Shown: positions 7,189-14,261, numbered from the stretch's first letter. The stretch: 14,284 bases of DNA from Clostridia bacterium (GCA_017620875.1 JAGAUH010000223.1:1-14284); one strand, 5' to 3'. Notes: generated by a model not told the origin, from the sequence alone. Translations and numbers: made by a program.

Positions 7189-7503
7189 ATGGCAAGAAAA
7201 TATATCGATTGGATAAAAACCGGCAAAAAGTTAGAAGCTTTAAGAAAGCGTAACGAAACCTTTATTAAAAAAGTATGTTTTTTAACAAAAGGTAAGCAAG
7301 GAGATTGCAATTTAGATTGTAAAAACTGTATAGAAGATATGGATAATTATATTAGTAGGGTAGAACTTGCAATGGTCTTTGGCGTAACCGAGCACGTGGT
7401 AAACAATTGGGAAAAGGGCGATACGCCACTTCCGGTAGACGAATTGTTATACTATGCCGAACTAAGCGAAAAAAGTATAGAAGATATATTAGTATATTTT
7501 TAA
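7189..7503 (+). CDS. XRE-like HTH regulator with a four-cysteine insertion, 104 aa
   Basis: Predicted DNA-binding regulator. Residues about 56-100 match the second half of an XRE/Cro-type HTH: RVELAMVFGVTEHVVNNWEK (57-76) has the AxxxGVxxxxVxxWE pattern, followed by PLPVDELLYYAELSEKSIED. The expected first helix (KKLEALRKRNETFIKKV, 13-29) is separated from it by a segment with Cys30, Cys40, Cys44 and Cys47 (CX9CX3CX2C), enough ligands for a zinc ion or an Fe-S cluster, so it may sense metal or redox state (inference). The start ATG 7189 follows an AAGGGG ribosome site. It is a monocistronic unit bracketed by terminators at 7082-7116 and 7529-7564. Its promoter contains a palindrome also found upstream of the vWA operon, which lies about 380 bp downstream, making this the best candidate local regulator. 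I do not recognise a named family. Confidence 0.8.
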   Translation: MARKYIDWIKTGKKLEALRKRNETFIKKVCFLTKGKQGDCNLDCKNCIEDMDNYISRVELAMVFGVTEHVVNNWEKGDTPLPVDELLYYAELSEKSIEDILVYF

Positions 7504-7528
7504 AATTAAATAAATTTTATACGGAAAT

Positions 7529-7564
7529 AAAAGTCGTTTTGTAATAAGCAAAACGACTTTTTTG
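7529..7564 (+). terminator. Intrinsic terminator of the HTH regulator gene
   Basis: Perfect arms AAAGTCGTTTTG (7530-7541) and CAAAACGACTTT (7549-7560), 7-nt loop, then further T residues. Confidence 0.9.
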
Positions 7565-7703
7565 TTTAAAAAATAGCATAAAACAATAACGTTGTAAAAA
7601 AGACTAAAACATTGTAATAAATGCTAAATTATAACTAGCAATTTACGTTTTTTTAGTTTAATATATAATTGTTAAAAAAAGTTTGCGTTGACAAATTTAA
7701 GTT

Positions 7704-7724
7704 GTAAATTTTTTTTAAATTTAC
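7704..7724. repeat. Inverted repeat GTAAATTT-N5-AAATTTAC
   Basis: Perfect 8-bp arms (7704-7711 and 7717-7724) around five T. It is preceded by TT, so its left part also reads TTGTAAA like the operator half-site. It may be a related operator or an AT-rich coincidence. Confidence 0.35.
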
Positions 7725-7789
7725 CATTTTTTAAAACGGATAACGTAAAAAAATAAAAAGTTTTTAAAGTGGTAGAATTAACTAAAGTT

Positions 7790-7804
7790 TTGTAAAAAAT
7801 ACAA
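7790..7804. promoter_or_regulatory. Candidate operator, TTGTA-N5-TACAA palindrome (copy D)
   Basis: TTGTAAAAAATACAA, identical to copy B and followed by the same AATTA. It ends 9 bp before the -35 of the vWA operon promoter, with its centre near -52. The shared geometry with copy B argues for a common activator. Confidence 0.6.
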
Positions 7805-7813
7805 AATTACTTA

Positions 7814-7842
7814 TTGAAAAGCAAAAATTTATATGATATACT
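7814..7842 (+). promoter_or_regulatory. Promoter of the vWA-kinase-phosphatase-peptidase operon
   Basis: -35 TTGAAA (7814-7819), a 17-bp spacer and -10 TATACT (7837-7842). Predicted start is near 7849, with a leader of about 33 nt carrying AGGAGG. No other promoter was seen within the operon, and the next strong terminator is at 14155-14192. Confidence 0.75.
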
Positions 7843-7881
7843 AATATCATAAAAAAAATAATAACTTTTAGGAGGAAAATT

Positions 7882-8580
7882 ATGGCTAAAGAGAGAAACG
7901 TAGATATCGTTTTTTGTTTTGATGGAACGGGTAGTATGGCGCCTTGTTTAGACAACGTAAAGGCAAACGCAAGAAGGTTTCACCAAGATTTATTACAAGA
8001 GTTGACTTTTCAGGGGGATACGATAACGTCTTTAAGAGTAAAAGTAATAACTTTTAGAGATTATAAAGACGAGGGCGCAGACGGAACTGCTATGGAACAA
8101 AGCGAATTTTTCGAACTTCCTGGGGACGTAGATTTGTTTGATAGTTATATGGAAGGGGTAACCCACTTTGGCGGTGGCGATTACGAAGAAAACGGACTAG
8201 AAGCGTTATTTACCGCAATGAGATCGGATTTTATGGCAACTAGTAAAAACGATAGACAAGTTATAGTATTGTTTACCGATGCCGAGGCTTTACCTTTACA
8301 AGAAAGAGCCGCTTATACCGGATATCCTACGGAAATGCCAAAAGATTTAGATGAGTTTATTAGCGTTTGGTCTAACGTACAAGGTTCGCCATATAGCACT
8401 AAATTAAACCCTAGATCTAAAAGAATGGTTTTATTTGCTCCCGCAGGAACGGTTTACGAAAATCTTTCTGCAACCTGCGATAACACGAGTTTTATGGCAG
8501 TAGATCCAGGAACTGGTATGGAAGGATTAGATTTTAATGCTATCGTAAAAATTGTTGCTGCATCTATTGGTGGTAAGTAA
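7882..8580 (+). CDS. vWA-domain protein 1, 232 aa (first gene of the operon)
   Basis: Single-domain von Willebrand factor A protein, cytosolic (no signal peptide or membrane segment), probably a metal-dependent protein-interaction module. MIDAS residues are visible: DGTGS at 14-18 (DxTxS form), the acidic loop GGGDYEENG (97-105) and Asp133 in VLFTDA. The DGTGSM variant resembles vWA domains found next to kinases rather than the DTSGSM of typical TerY. The C-terminus (ASIGGK) ends the domain, so nothing is fused to it. It is clearly paralogous to the next gene: shared blocks include DIVFCxDGTGSM, FRDYK, SEFFELP, NGLEAL and DRQxIVLF. The strong Shine-Dalgarno AGGAGG (7870-7875) and first position suggest the highest expression in the operon. 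Its likely partners are the kinase and phosphatase downstream; this rests on context only. Confidence 0.9.
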   Translation: MAKERNVDIVFCFDGTGSMAPCLDNVKANARRFHQDLLQELTFQGDTITSLRVKVITFRDYKDEGADGTAMEQSEFFELPGDVDLFDSYMEGVTHFGGGDYEENGLEALFTAMRSDFMATSKNDRQVIVLFTDAEALPLQERAAYTGYPTEMPKDLDEFISVWSNVQGSPYSTKLNPRSKRMVLFAPAGTVYENLSATCDNTSFMAVDPGTGMEGLDFNAIVKIVAASIGGK

Positions 8581-8603
8581 ATAAACAAAATAAACTTTTT
8601 TAT

Positions 8604-8640
8604 ATTGCCGGGGACTGCTTTAAAGCCCTGGCAATTTTAA
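8604..8640 (+). promoter_or_regulatory. Intercistronic hairpin between the two vWA genes
   Basis: Arms ATTGCCGGGG (8604-8613) and CCCTGGCAAT (8626-8635) form 10 bp with one G-U and a 12-nt loop, followed only by TTTAA. The GC-rich stem stands out in this AT-rich DNA. The weak U-tract suggests a leaky terminator or an mRNA processing/stability element that lets vWA1 exceed the downstream products. Confidence 0.5.
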
Positions 8641-8664
8641 ACGAACAATAAAAGGGGAATTTAA

Positions 8665-9360
8665 GTGAGAGAAAATTATACTAGTAGAAAATTAGATATC
8701 GTTTTTTGTATGGACGGAACGGGCAGTATGGATTGCTGTATAGAAAGCGTTAAAAATAACGCTAGGCTTTTATACAAAAAAATTCAAGAAGAAATGGAAC
8801 GCAATAGCAACGTTGTAGATGCGTTAAGGATAAAAGTAATAGTGTTTAGAGATTACAAATCCGACGGCGCTAACGCTATGGTAGAAAGCGAGTTTTTCGA
8901 ACTTCCTGCAGACGAAAAATATTTTGACGATTATTTATCTAAAATAGAGGCTATCGGCGGTTGCGGGGAAGATGCAAACGGATTAGAAGCGCTTTATTAC
9001 GCTATGAAATCTAACTTTGCCGCAACGGACAAAAAGGATAGGCAAATTATCGTTTTATTTGCCGATACTCCGCCTATCCCTATAAAAAATAGAAAAGGAT
9101 ATCCTTATTATCCTGACGATATGGTAGATTACAACGGCTTAATTTATACTTGGAACAAATTTCAAGGGTACGATAGTAGTCTTACGGAAAAGGGCAAAAG
9201 GCTTATTATGTATGCGCCTAGCCAAAGCGAGTACGATAGGCTTAGCCGTCAGTTAGAAAAATCTATTTTCGTTCCGGTGGAAATGCATAGAGGGTTAGAC
9301 GACGTTTCTATGGACGATATTATAAAAATGATAGTGGCTTCGGCTTCTGCAAAATACTAG
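8665..9360 (+). CDS. vWA-domain protein 2, 231 aa (tandem paralogue)
   Basis: Second single-domain vWA protein, cytosolic. The GTG start at 8665 is supported by AAAGGGG (8651-8657). MIDAS: DGTGS (17-21), the GGCGEDANG loop (Glu102/Asp103) and Asp134 in VLFADT, so the metal site appears complete. It aligns end to end with vWA protein 1 with frequent identities in core strands but different surface loops, for example an insertion-free N-terminal helix region and a YYPDDMVDY segment, suggesting an old duplication with divergence of partners. It ends in TAG, followed 8 bp later by the ribosome site GAGGAG of the kinase gene (gap to the kinase 19 bp). The two proteins could form a heteromer or compete for the same partner. 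Confidence 0.9.
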   Translation: MRENYTSRKLDIVFCMDGTGSMDCCIESVKNNARLLYKKIQEEMERNSNVVDALRIKVIVFRDYKSDGANAMVESEFFELPADEKYFDDYLSKIEAIGGCGEDANGLEALYYAMKSNFAATDKKDRQIIVLFADTPPIPIKNRKGYPYYPDDMVDYNGLIYTWNKFQGYDSSLTEKGKRLIMYAPSQSEYDRLSRQLEKSIFVPVEMHRGLDDVSMDDIIKMIVASASAKY

Positions 9361-9379
9361 TTGAATTAGAGGAGATAAA

Positions 9380-10960
9380 ATGAATTACTACGGATACGAA
9401 GTGCTTCCTAAATACGTTTCCCCAAGCGGAGATCTTTTGTGGGAAGTTACCGGTTGTGGGGAAAAAATACTTGGAACAAAGGGCGGAAAAACTTATTTTA
9501 TAAAAAGAGATACTTCCGTTAGAGGCGGAGATTTATCAGGACTACCACCAAAAGTGCAAGAAGCGTATAAAGAAAAGGCGGACGCGTTAGAGTTTAAACA
9601 AAAAAAGATTGCTTCTTTAATGAAAGGGCTTAGTTTAAGAACTCATCATGTAGTCGTAGAAGAAGACCATTTTTGGGATTCTAGCAACAAGTTTGTAACT
9701 ATTACCGCGCTTGTGCCTAACGTTGTAGAAGACGATACCTACGATTATTTAAAACGTTTATCCGCGTTAGATTTTATAGAGTTTGTAAAAAAGAGCGCTA
9801 AACTTATAGCAGATACTCACGCGTGTAAAGTTATACACGGCGACTTAAAAGTAAAAAATATAGTCGTTTCTAAAGAAGGTACTAAATATATTCCGTACTT
9901 AATAGACTTTGACTGTTCATATCCTTTTGATATGGTTCCTACGGACGACAATATTCCAGGTTCTATAGGATATTTTAGCCCAGAAACGCAATTAAGGTTT
10001 GACGAAGAAACGGAAAAATCCGAAATTAACTGCAAAACGGATATTTATACTTTAGCGCTTATTTGGCACCATTGGTGGACGGGAAATTTTCCTTATTACG
10101 ACGATAGTAAGGGGGCAACTTGTTGCGCAGACGCTTCTAACTTAGGTTTAGAGTTTAGTTACGATAAAAAGTTTGACGTTAAACTAGGGGATAAGCAAGG
10201 TGCAACGCTAATGTCTTTAGTAAATTGGATGCTTGCGCCACTTTCTCAAGATAGACCTACCGCCGAACAAATATTAGAAGTTTTAAACGATACGTTAGCC
10301 GTTCCGCTAGAATATCATAAGGGAAGCGACGCTAAACCTTTTGACGAAACCGTTTGGTTTGAGCATCAAAAAATGGCTACGCTTTTATCTCAAGCAGAAC
10401 TACAAGCAAAAGGGCTAGTTAGTTTTAAAAAGGTAAGAGAGGCAGGTATTGGCGGATATAAATATCACGTGATACTTTCTGATGGAACAGAGCAAAGGTT
10501 AGATATTTACGGCTTATTTGACAATGGCTACGCAACTAAAAAACTAGCCACGGTAGAAGAAGCGTGGGATGGGGATTTTATAGAATTCGTTAGTCCGGAA
10601 AAAATGCTAGACAAGGGCGTAGTTTCTATAAAAAAGGCAACTTTAAACGTCGCTTTGCGACCTTATAGATTGAGTTATGCAAACGGAATTACTATAACCG
10701 TTTATAAAAAATGGCTTTTAACCGAAGGGCTTGCAACCGAAAAGAGCGTTAGCGTAGTGGCTGATACTCCTTGGCCAGAACACGGAACTACTTATAACGT
10801 GTTAGCAATGGCTCAAAACGGCGTAAAGAGTATACAAAGAGTAGAAATTGGCGGAGAAAAACGATATAGAGTAGAATACGATAGGATTGTAGATGGTAAA
10901 CCTTTCGTGTTAGAATCTGCTCCTGCTAATAACCTTATATTAATGGGTTATATAAAATAA
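9380..10960 (+). CDS. Ser/Thr-type protein kinase with three C-terminal 68-residue repeats, 526 aa
   Basis: Eukaryotic-like (Hanks-type) protein kinase, soluble, with no membrane segment. Catalytic features: Lys42 in TYFIKRD (ATP-anchoring Lys candidate), catalytic loop HGDLKVKN (153-160; Asp155, Lys157, Asn160), DFD in place of DFG (176-178; Asp176 binds Mg2+), activation segment ending GYFSPE (197-202), and TDIYTLALIWHHWWTG for the F-helix. The kinase domain spans about 15-310 and looks active. The remainder holds three units spaced exactly 68 residues apart, beginning at Gly345 (GLVSFKK), Gly413 (GVVSIKK) and Gly481 (GVKSIQR); the third is cut to 46 residues. They look beta-rich and may bind the vWA proteins or a ligand. 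It is the third gene of the operon, with ribosome site GAGGAG (9369-9374) and a 13-bp gap to the phosphatase gene. No known substrate. Confidence 0.88.
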   Translation: MNYYGYEVLPKYVSPSGDLLWEVTGCGEKILGTKGGKTYFIKRDTSVRGGDLSGLPPKVQEAYKEKADALEFKQKKIASLMKGLSLRTHHVVVEEDHFWDSSNKFVTITALVPNVVEDDTYDYLKRLSALDFIEFVKKSAKLIADTHACKVIHGDLKVKNIVVSKEGTKYIPYLIDFDCSYPFDMVPTDDNIPGSIGYFSPETQLRFDEETEKSEINCKTDIYTLALIWHHWWTGNFPYYDDSKGATCCADASNLGLEFSYDKKFDVKLGDKQGATLMSLVNWMLAPLSQDRPTAEQILEVLNDTLAVPLEYHKGSDAKPFDETVWFEHQKMATLLSQAELQAKGLVSFKKVREAGIGGYKYHVILSDGTEQRLDIYGLFDNGYATKKLATVEEAWDGDFIEFVSPEKMLDKGVVSIKKATLNVALRPYRLSYANGITITVYKKWLLTEGLATEKSVSVVADTPWPEHGTTYNVLAMAQNGVKSIQRVEIGGEKRYRVEYDRIVDGKPFVLESAPANNLILMGYIK

Positions 10961-10973
10961 CTAAAGGATTAAT

Positions 10974-13259
10974 ATGGAAAAATTACAATTTGATTTTTAT
11001 AGTATTTTAAAAAACGAAGACGCGCAACCTTATATAATAAACAACTATTTATTCGCGGCAGACGGCTTGGGTGGATCGGGTGCTTTTAAGCACGAGTTAT
11101 CTGACGATATGCGTAATAAAGTGGTAGATAATTTAAAAAAGTCTGCCTTTTTCGATTTTGATTATTCTATTGTTGGAGTAGAAGAATTTTTTGTTGATTA
11201 CGTGGATAAACTAATAAACGTTTTGTTAGACGACGAAATGGATTCTTCTGCAAGGTGGGCTTCTAGGGTGGTAACCGTTAGGGCAATATACGCGTTAAAT
11301 TTTGACGAAAAGTTTAAAAATGCAGATTTGTCTAAAGAAGAAGTTAGAGAAGAATTATCTAATTATTTACATATAGGATTACAAAAAACCGCAGAAGAAT
11401 TTGGATTTGTTAAAGGTCCGCTTAGCGGACAACTATTACTTCCTACAACGCTATGCTTTATAAAATATATAGAGCAAGAAGATAGCGTTGTTGCAGAGGT
11501 TGTTTGGGCGGGCGATAGTAGATGTTACGCTATAGTTAATGGAGAGTTAAAGAGTTTATCCGTTGACGACGAAAACCAAGGTGGAGCAATTACTAACCTA
11601 TTTTACGTAGAAGAAGGGTATAGAGCAAAGTTAAATTATAAGCAATTTACCCTTAGTAAACCTTGTAGTTTAATGTGTGTTAGCGACGGAATTTTCGATC
11701 CGTTTGGCGACGTTGATACCCTTGGCATAGAGGCAACTTTTTTTAGACAAATAGTAGATAACGAAAGTATAGGCGAACTTTGTATGGCTTTAAAAGAAGA
11801 ATACGAAGAAATTGGCGGAGACGATGCCACCGTTGCTTTTGTTGGTTTAGGCTATAAAGATTATAATCACTTAAAACAAACGATATCTGGTAGAGCAGAA
11901 GAAATAATAGATTTTTGGCAAAAATATAATCAGTTGCAAAAAGAGATTTCTCTTTTAGAAAAACCAGAAGAAAGTTTGTATAACGTAAAGAGTAGGACTA
12001 TTATGCGCTATCCGCAAATTATGCCGATAGTGTTAGATTGCATAGAGCAAAACAGTTCCGAAATTTTTGTAAAACCTATTAAAGAGTTTGTTTTAAAACA
12101 AGTTAAAGACAAGCTAGAGAAACAAATATTGCAAGCGCAAGAAAGAAAAGAAAGTTTGTTAAACGGGTTAGGGGGTATTTTAGATTATCCTTTATCCCTT
12201 GCAGATAGCGCCGCTAAAATATGTTACGAAATAAGAGAAAACGTAAAAAATAAAGAGCAAATACCGTTTACAAGTTGTTTTAGTTTGGCTCACTCAGATG
12301 ACTTTATTAATAGTTATTTACAAGAAATAGAAAGTGTTTTAGCTGACTTAAATAAAGTTGAAGAACTAGTCGTTCAAGCGGAAACTAGCATAAGCGAAAT
12401 CGTATTACCAGAAGCGCCGAAAAAAGTTGAAATAGAAAAAATTAAATCTAAAGTAATAAAGAGTTGCTTAAATATTAAAAAGAGTTTCTTAGAGTACACA
12501 AAAGCCATAAAAAGAGTGGTAGAAAACATAACGGACTATTACGACAAAACTCAAATTATATTATCTAAGGTAAAAGAAGTCGTATCTATGCAAAAAGAGT
12601 TTAATAAAGAATTTTTTGCATTAAACGATAGCGAAAAAAGTGCTTGCTATAACGAAATAACTTGTTTTTATAGTATCTGTAAAGACTTTGATACTTTTGC
12701 ACAAAAGTGTTTCCAAAAGAAATTGGATTCTAGTAGTTTAAAAATAAGAAAACCGTTAGAAGTTATTGCAAAAAATTACTATTTAAGAAGTTGCCCTAAT
12801 AATAAAAACGACTTATATTCTTGTATGAATAACCTTACGGAAAACGTTAAAAAAGAACGCGAAGATATTTTAGATTATATTAGCGCGTTTATATCTACCT
12901 TTAGTAGTCAAATTTGCGTAGAAGATTGTATAGGGCTATTAAGCGATAAGATTATACAAGAAAAATCTATAAAAGAACTATGCGAAATAAAAGTTATAAG
13001 TAGGCAAGACGAGTGCTTTAGTAAAGAGATTTTGGAAAATTTATTAATAGAATATAAAGACGAAATTTGTGATATAATACAAAACTGCTTTAAAGAAAAC
13101 TATTTTGCTACTAGCATAATAGATAATTTTTACAATAAGACCTTTTTACAAGATTTTAGGACTTGGTACAAAATTGCTAATATGCCAAAAGAAGAACTAG
13201 AAGGAGTTAGCGAAAAGGCAAACGAGTATATGGAAAATTACTTTTCGTTATGTAAATAA
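10974..13259 (+). CDS. PP2C-type protein phosphatase fused to a long helical region, 761 aa
   Basis: The N-terminal ~300 residues are a PP2C/PPM phosphatase: NEDA (14-17), ADGLGGSG (Asp30), LPTTLCF, WAGDSRCYAI (GDSR 180-183), VSDGIFD (Asp238) and GGDDATVAF (Asp283/Asp284). All metal-binding Asp positions of active enzymes are present, so Mn2+/Mg2+-dependent Ser/Thr phosphatase activity is expected. Residues ~300-761 are Lys/Glu/Leu/Ile-rich and predicted by eye as mostly alpha-helical, with probable coiled coils (for example IDFWQKYNQLQKEISLLEKP) and scattered Cys; I recognise no named domain there. Stand-alone PP2C partners of bacterial kinases are about 240-260 aa, so this fusion is unusual. 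It may be a scaffold or the regulated target. ATG follows AAAGGA (10963-10968); only 3 bp separate its stop from the next gene. Confidence 0.88.
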   Translation: MEKLQFDFYSILKNEDAQPYIINNYLFAADGLGGSGAFKHELSDDMRNKVVDNLKKSAFFDFDYSIVGVEEFFVDYVDKLINVLLDDEMDSSARWASRVVTVRAIYALNFDEKFKNADLSKEEVREELSNYLHIGLQKTAEEFGFVKGPLSGQLLLPTTLCFIKYIEQEDSVVAEVVWAGDSRCYAIVNGELKSLSVDDENQGGAITNLFYVEEGYRAKLNYKQFTLSKPCSLMCVSDGIFDPFGDVDTLGIEATFFRQIVDNESIGELCMALKEEYEEIGGDDATVAFVGLGYKDYNHLKQTISGRAEEIIDFWQKYNQLQKEISLLEKPEESLYNVKSRTIMRYPQIMPIVLDCIEQNSSEIFVKPIKEFVLKQVKDKLEKQILQAQERKESLLNGLGGILDYPLSLADSAAKICYEIRENVKNKEQIPFTSCFSLAHSDDFINSYLQEIESVLADLNKVEELVVQAETSISEIVLPEAPKKVEIEKIKSKVIKSCLNIKKSFLEYTKAIKRVVENITDYYDKTQIILSKVKEVVSMQKEFNKEFFALNDSEKSACYNEITCFYSICKDFDTFAQKCFQKKLDSSSLKIRKPLEVIAKNYYLRSCPNNKNDLYSCMNNLTENVKKEREDILDYISAFISTFSSQICVEDCIGLLSDKIIQEKSIKELCEIKVISRQDECFSKEILENLLIEYKDEICDIIQNCFKENYFATSIIDNFYNKTFLQDFRTWYKIANMPKEELEGVSEKANEYMENYFSLCK

Positions 13260-13262
13260 TTT

Positions 13263-14150
13263 ATGTCGTGGGATATAATAAACTACACGTTTTCTTCTTG
13301 CAATAAATCCGTAACCATACAAATGACGCAAAAGCAATATAATCTGTATCAGGCTAGGGCAAAAAGAAGTTTTTTTAAACTTACTCCAATGCAAAAGGTA
13401 TTAAACTTAATAGAAAAGGCAACAAACACAAAAGAACTAGAAAATATTGCTAAAAAATATGATATTTGCGACGTTTGTAGGGTAGATAAACTACATTTGC
13501 AAGGTGTAAAATGCTTGCTTTCTTCTATTGTAAAAATGCTATATAAATATCCTAGGCTTAGGGCTAACACTTGTTTCGTGGGCTCTCATCAAGAGTTAAG
13601 AAAAATTTTAATGGCTTTTGGTATGGGCAATAAAGAACTTTTAAAAGAGTTTGGGTTGCAGTTTGTTTTAGATCCTATTTCGGCAAGAAAAATTGCGCTT
13701 ATAAATTTAGATAACGTACAAGATTTAATTAGGCATAGCGATTCTTTTATTGCAACTGCCGTGTCGGCGTTTGGACTATTCGATTCTATTTTAATAGACC
13801 AAGAAGATTATAATCCAAAAAAGTACGCTAGTTTAGTAAGCGATATACTTTATAGCGAGCAAAGTGGATTTCATCCAAAAAATTGCGGTACGCCAGAGAG
13901 TATTATTTTTCACGAATTAGGGCATTTAATAGACTATTTATGTAATATTTCTTCTTGCGCGGAATTTGCTAGACTTTATAGGGGATATAGCGCATTAAAA
14001 GTTAAAAGAGAGTTGTCCGAATATGCAACGGTATCTCCGCAAGAGTTTTTAGCAGAAGCCTTTGCTGAGTACGAAAGTTCTAATACGCCAAGAGAGATTG
14101 CTAGGCAAGTTGGACAACTAATACAACAAAAATATAATAGTTATAGATAA
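13263..14150 (+). CDS. HExxH zinc-metallopeptidase-like protein, 295 aa (last gene of the operon)
   Basis: Predicted soluble gluzincin-like metallopeptidase. FHELGHLIDYL carries HELGH (217-221): two His zinc ligands and the catalytic Glu218. About 40 residues on, SEYATVSPQEFLAEAFAEYE offers Glu265 (or a neighbouring Glu) as third ligand, the arrangement seen in many peptidases related to phage and toxin HExxH domains. Residues ~1-210 are helical with several Cys (CDVC at 70-73) and no recognised domain; the N-terminus may be a binding or inhibitory part. There is no signal peptide, so the target should be intracellular. It starts 3 bp after the phosphatase stop and lacks a clear Shine-Dalgarno site, so translation is probably coupled. 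A peptidase at the end of a vWA-kinase-phosphatase set suggests an effector controlled by the phosphorylation switch; this is inference. Confidence 0.8.
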   Translation: MSWDIINYTFSSCNKSVTIQMTQKQYNLYQARAKRSFFKLTPMQKVLNLIEKATNTKELENIAKKYDICDVCRVDKLHLQGVKCLLSSIVKMLYKYPRLRANTCFVGSHQELRKILMAFGMGNKELLKEFGLQFVLDPISARKIALINLDNVQDLIRHSDSFIATAVSAFGLFDSILIDQEDYNPKKYASLVSDILYSEQSGFHPKNCGTPESIIFHELGHLIDYLCNISSCAEFARLYRGYSALKVKRELSEYATVSPQEFLAEAFAEYESSNTPREIARQVGQLIQQKYNSYR

Positions 14151-14154
14151 ATTT

Positions 14155-14192
14155 AAGTGGGGTAAACGCTATATAGCCCCACTTTTTTTATT
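14155..14192 (+). terminator. Strong intrinsic terminator of the vWA operon
   Basis: Arms AAGTGGGG (14155-14162) and CCCCACTT (14177-14184), with an inner GCTATATAGC palindrome in the loop, followed by a T-rich run. Confidence 0.93.
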
Positions 14193-14226
14193 TTTTATAT
14201 AATTTTGAGTTAAAAATATTTTGATA

Positions 14227-14255
14227 TTGACATTGTATTAAATTTTGTTTAAAAT
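14227..14255 (+). promoter_or_regulatory. Promoter of the gene at the right edge
   Basis: Consensus -35 TTGACA (14227-14232), a 17-bp spacer and -10 TAAAAT (14250-14255). The predicted start coincides with, or lies within a base or two of, the ATG at 14262. Confidence 0.7.
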
Positions 14256-14261
14256 AATAAT

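Larger units (their letters stand above)
7565..7881. other. Long AT-rich control region upstream of the vWA operon
   Basis: About 317 bp without a convincing ORF. It contains two isolated TTGTA half-sites exactly 20 bp apart (7592 and 7612), an inverted repeat at 7704-7724, one full TTGTA-N5-TACAA palindrome at 7790-7804, the operon promoter at 7814-7842 and a strong Shine-Dalgarno AGGAGG at 7870-7875. A TTGACA at 7688 has no -10 partner. The length is unusual for this otherwise compact window and suggests upstream regulation. Confidence 0.5.

Noticed and set aside
7688..7716. TTGACA at 7688 as another promoter of the vWA operon
   Set aside because: At 16-18 bp downstream there is only a T-run; no acceptable -10 hexamer.
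1244..9360. Genome-wide recoding of TAG as a sense codon
   Set aside because: TAG at 9358-9360 ends vWA protein 2 exactly where its paralogue ends, just before the kinase ribosome site, so TAG acts as a stop here.
7882..14150. Operon as a canonical tellurium-resistance (ter) cluster
   Set aside because: No TerB, TerC, TerD/E/Z or associated biosynthetic genes are visible; only the vWA-kinase-PP2C theme is shared.
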